A stretch of DNA of 64,000 bases from Pyrenophora tritici-repentis (lineage: Eukaryota; Ascomycota; Dothideomycetes; Pleosporales; Pleosporaceae), in assembly GCF_003171515.1 (NCBI RefSeq), contig NC_089390.1:3720001-3784000 (forward strand). Direction: 5' to 3'. Below, piece by piece: positions 63,461 to 64,000 of this stretch; within the stretch, counting starts at the first letter, position 1; the number at the start of each line of letters is the position of its first letter. Under the pieces are notes generated by a model. It had not been told where the DNA came from and ran no database searches. It saw nothing but the letters and a program-made list of their open reading frames with translations. A program made the position numbers and the translations under genes.

Positions 63461-64000
63461 TGGAGAACCTCGACAAACTCTCGGCGACGGGGCTTCCCAT
63501 ATTCGACCTTAATGAGGAGAATCTGAACCGCAAAGACTGGTGAGCCTGCGCCAACTCAGCTTGCGCCCCTCATTGTGCGCCAATACTGACAGTGGCCAGG
63601 GCGAAGACGGCAATAGGTACACGCGACTCGTGGCCCACTGCTCTGACATGTCTTGTCAACACATGCGTGCTGCCCATGCCCCATTGTGCCGCCATCTTCT
63701 GGGGCAAGGACCTGACAGTAATCCACAATTTGGCCTGGGAAAAAGCGCGGGGAGGGCTCGATGGCCAGGCCACCAATGCGCGCGACAGCTACGATCATGA
63801 AGCACTTGGCACCCTGAAGACAGTGCTGCGAGGGCGAACGGTCAAGGTAGGTAAGCATCAAACCATGTCCTCGCAGTCTATGAGGCCGAGACTGACGCGT
63901 GTAGCGGCCAGGTATTTTCTCAAGAGCGTACCCGAGGACAAGAGCATGCAACTGCTCCTCAGTACAATCCTCGACGAAAGCGGCACGCGCCAGGGTGTGC
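63461..64000 (+). CDS. Unknown spliced gene, 3' end outside the window
   Basis: Four exons are visible: 63461-63540, 63601-63617, 63719-63850 and 63905 to the window edge. Donors are GTGAGC, GTACAC and GTAAGC, acceptors CAG, CAG and TAG, and the phases agree throughout. The product starts MENLDKLSATGLPIFDL, continues NEENLNRKDWAKTAIVIHNL and includes LGTLKTVLRGRTVKVAARYF, then SVPEDKSMQLLLSTILDESG. Exon 2 is a 17-nt microexon. The ATG lies in GCGCCATGG. No family is recognised. The consistent frame through three introns supports a real gene. Confidence 0.6.

Noticed and set aside
1..64000. CRISPR array, operons, ribosome binding sites, riboswitches
   Set aside because: The window is eukaryotic nuclear DNA; no spaced direct-repeat arrays or bacterial signals were seen.

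Overview
This window is nuclear DNA of a filamentous ascomycete, most likely a dothideomycete of the Pleosporales type. The evidence is short GT-AG introns (mostly 50-115 bp, several with CTAAC/CTNAC branch sites), fungal families (Ste12 with C-terminal C2H2 fingers, a 2EXR/F-box-like protein, an ankyrin-CorA protein, BTB remnants) and gene-by-gene mixed strands with no operons. The species is not identifiable from sequence alone.

Layout. 0-1.4 kb: a zinc-ribbon-like gene broken by two TAG codons. 1.8-9.6 kb, minus strand: an RBR ubiquitin ligase, a 2EXR-like protein, and a large protein that reads as MATH + catalytically dead USP7-like module + ubiquitin-like domain + MORN repeats + RING. 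10.4-11.6 kb: deoxyhypusine synthase, divergent from a 2312-residue SANT-domain corepressor (Snt1/NCoR-like) at 13.1-20.0 kb. 20.9-22.2 kb: a fungal-specific lysine-rich protein. 25.2-27.5 kb: STE12, with about 3 kb of gene-poor DNA on one side and about 5 kb on the other. 32.7-39.6 kb: cardiolipin synthase, an Rpb12-like zinc-ribbon protein, COQ8 and the N-terminal amidase NTA1. 40.4-40.7 kb: ribosomal protein eL39, in three tiny exons. 41.0-43.0 kb: an island of dead genes (APH-type kinase, BTB protein) with a hAT-like MITE inserted inside the BTB frame. 43.8-45.6 kb: a manganese-type CDF transporter. 46.5-47.6 kb: a further decayed gene with a BTB-type C terminus. 47.9-52.8 kb: MTO1, mitochondrial SSB and a short-chain dehydrogenase. 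53.8-62.4 kb: an ankyrin-CorA protein, a membrane-anchored pepsin-like protein, a UPF0303/haem-degrading-type protein and a kinase-like protein. 63.5 kb to the end: a spliced unknown gene cut by the window edge.

Shared themes. Four nuclear genes for mitochondrial functions (CRD1, COQ8, MTO1, mtSSB), plus an SDR with a presequence-like N terminus, lie between 32 and 53 kb; this is proximity, not an operon. Two ubiquitin-linked proteins neighbour each other near the left end. The decayed genes share nonsense codons explained by C-to-T (or G-to-A) transitions, as RIP would produce.

The most unusual items are the MATH/pseudo-USP/MORN/RING fusion, the MITE with a perfect 8-bp hAT-type target duplication inside a BTB gene, the one-zinc-finger cassette exon in STE12, and the Rpb12-like domain on a long acidic protein. 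Exon models were made by eye from splice signals and frame continuity; no searches were run.
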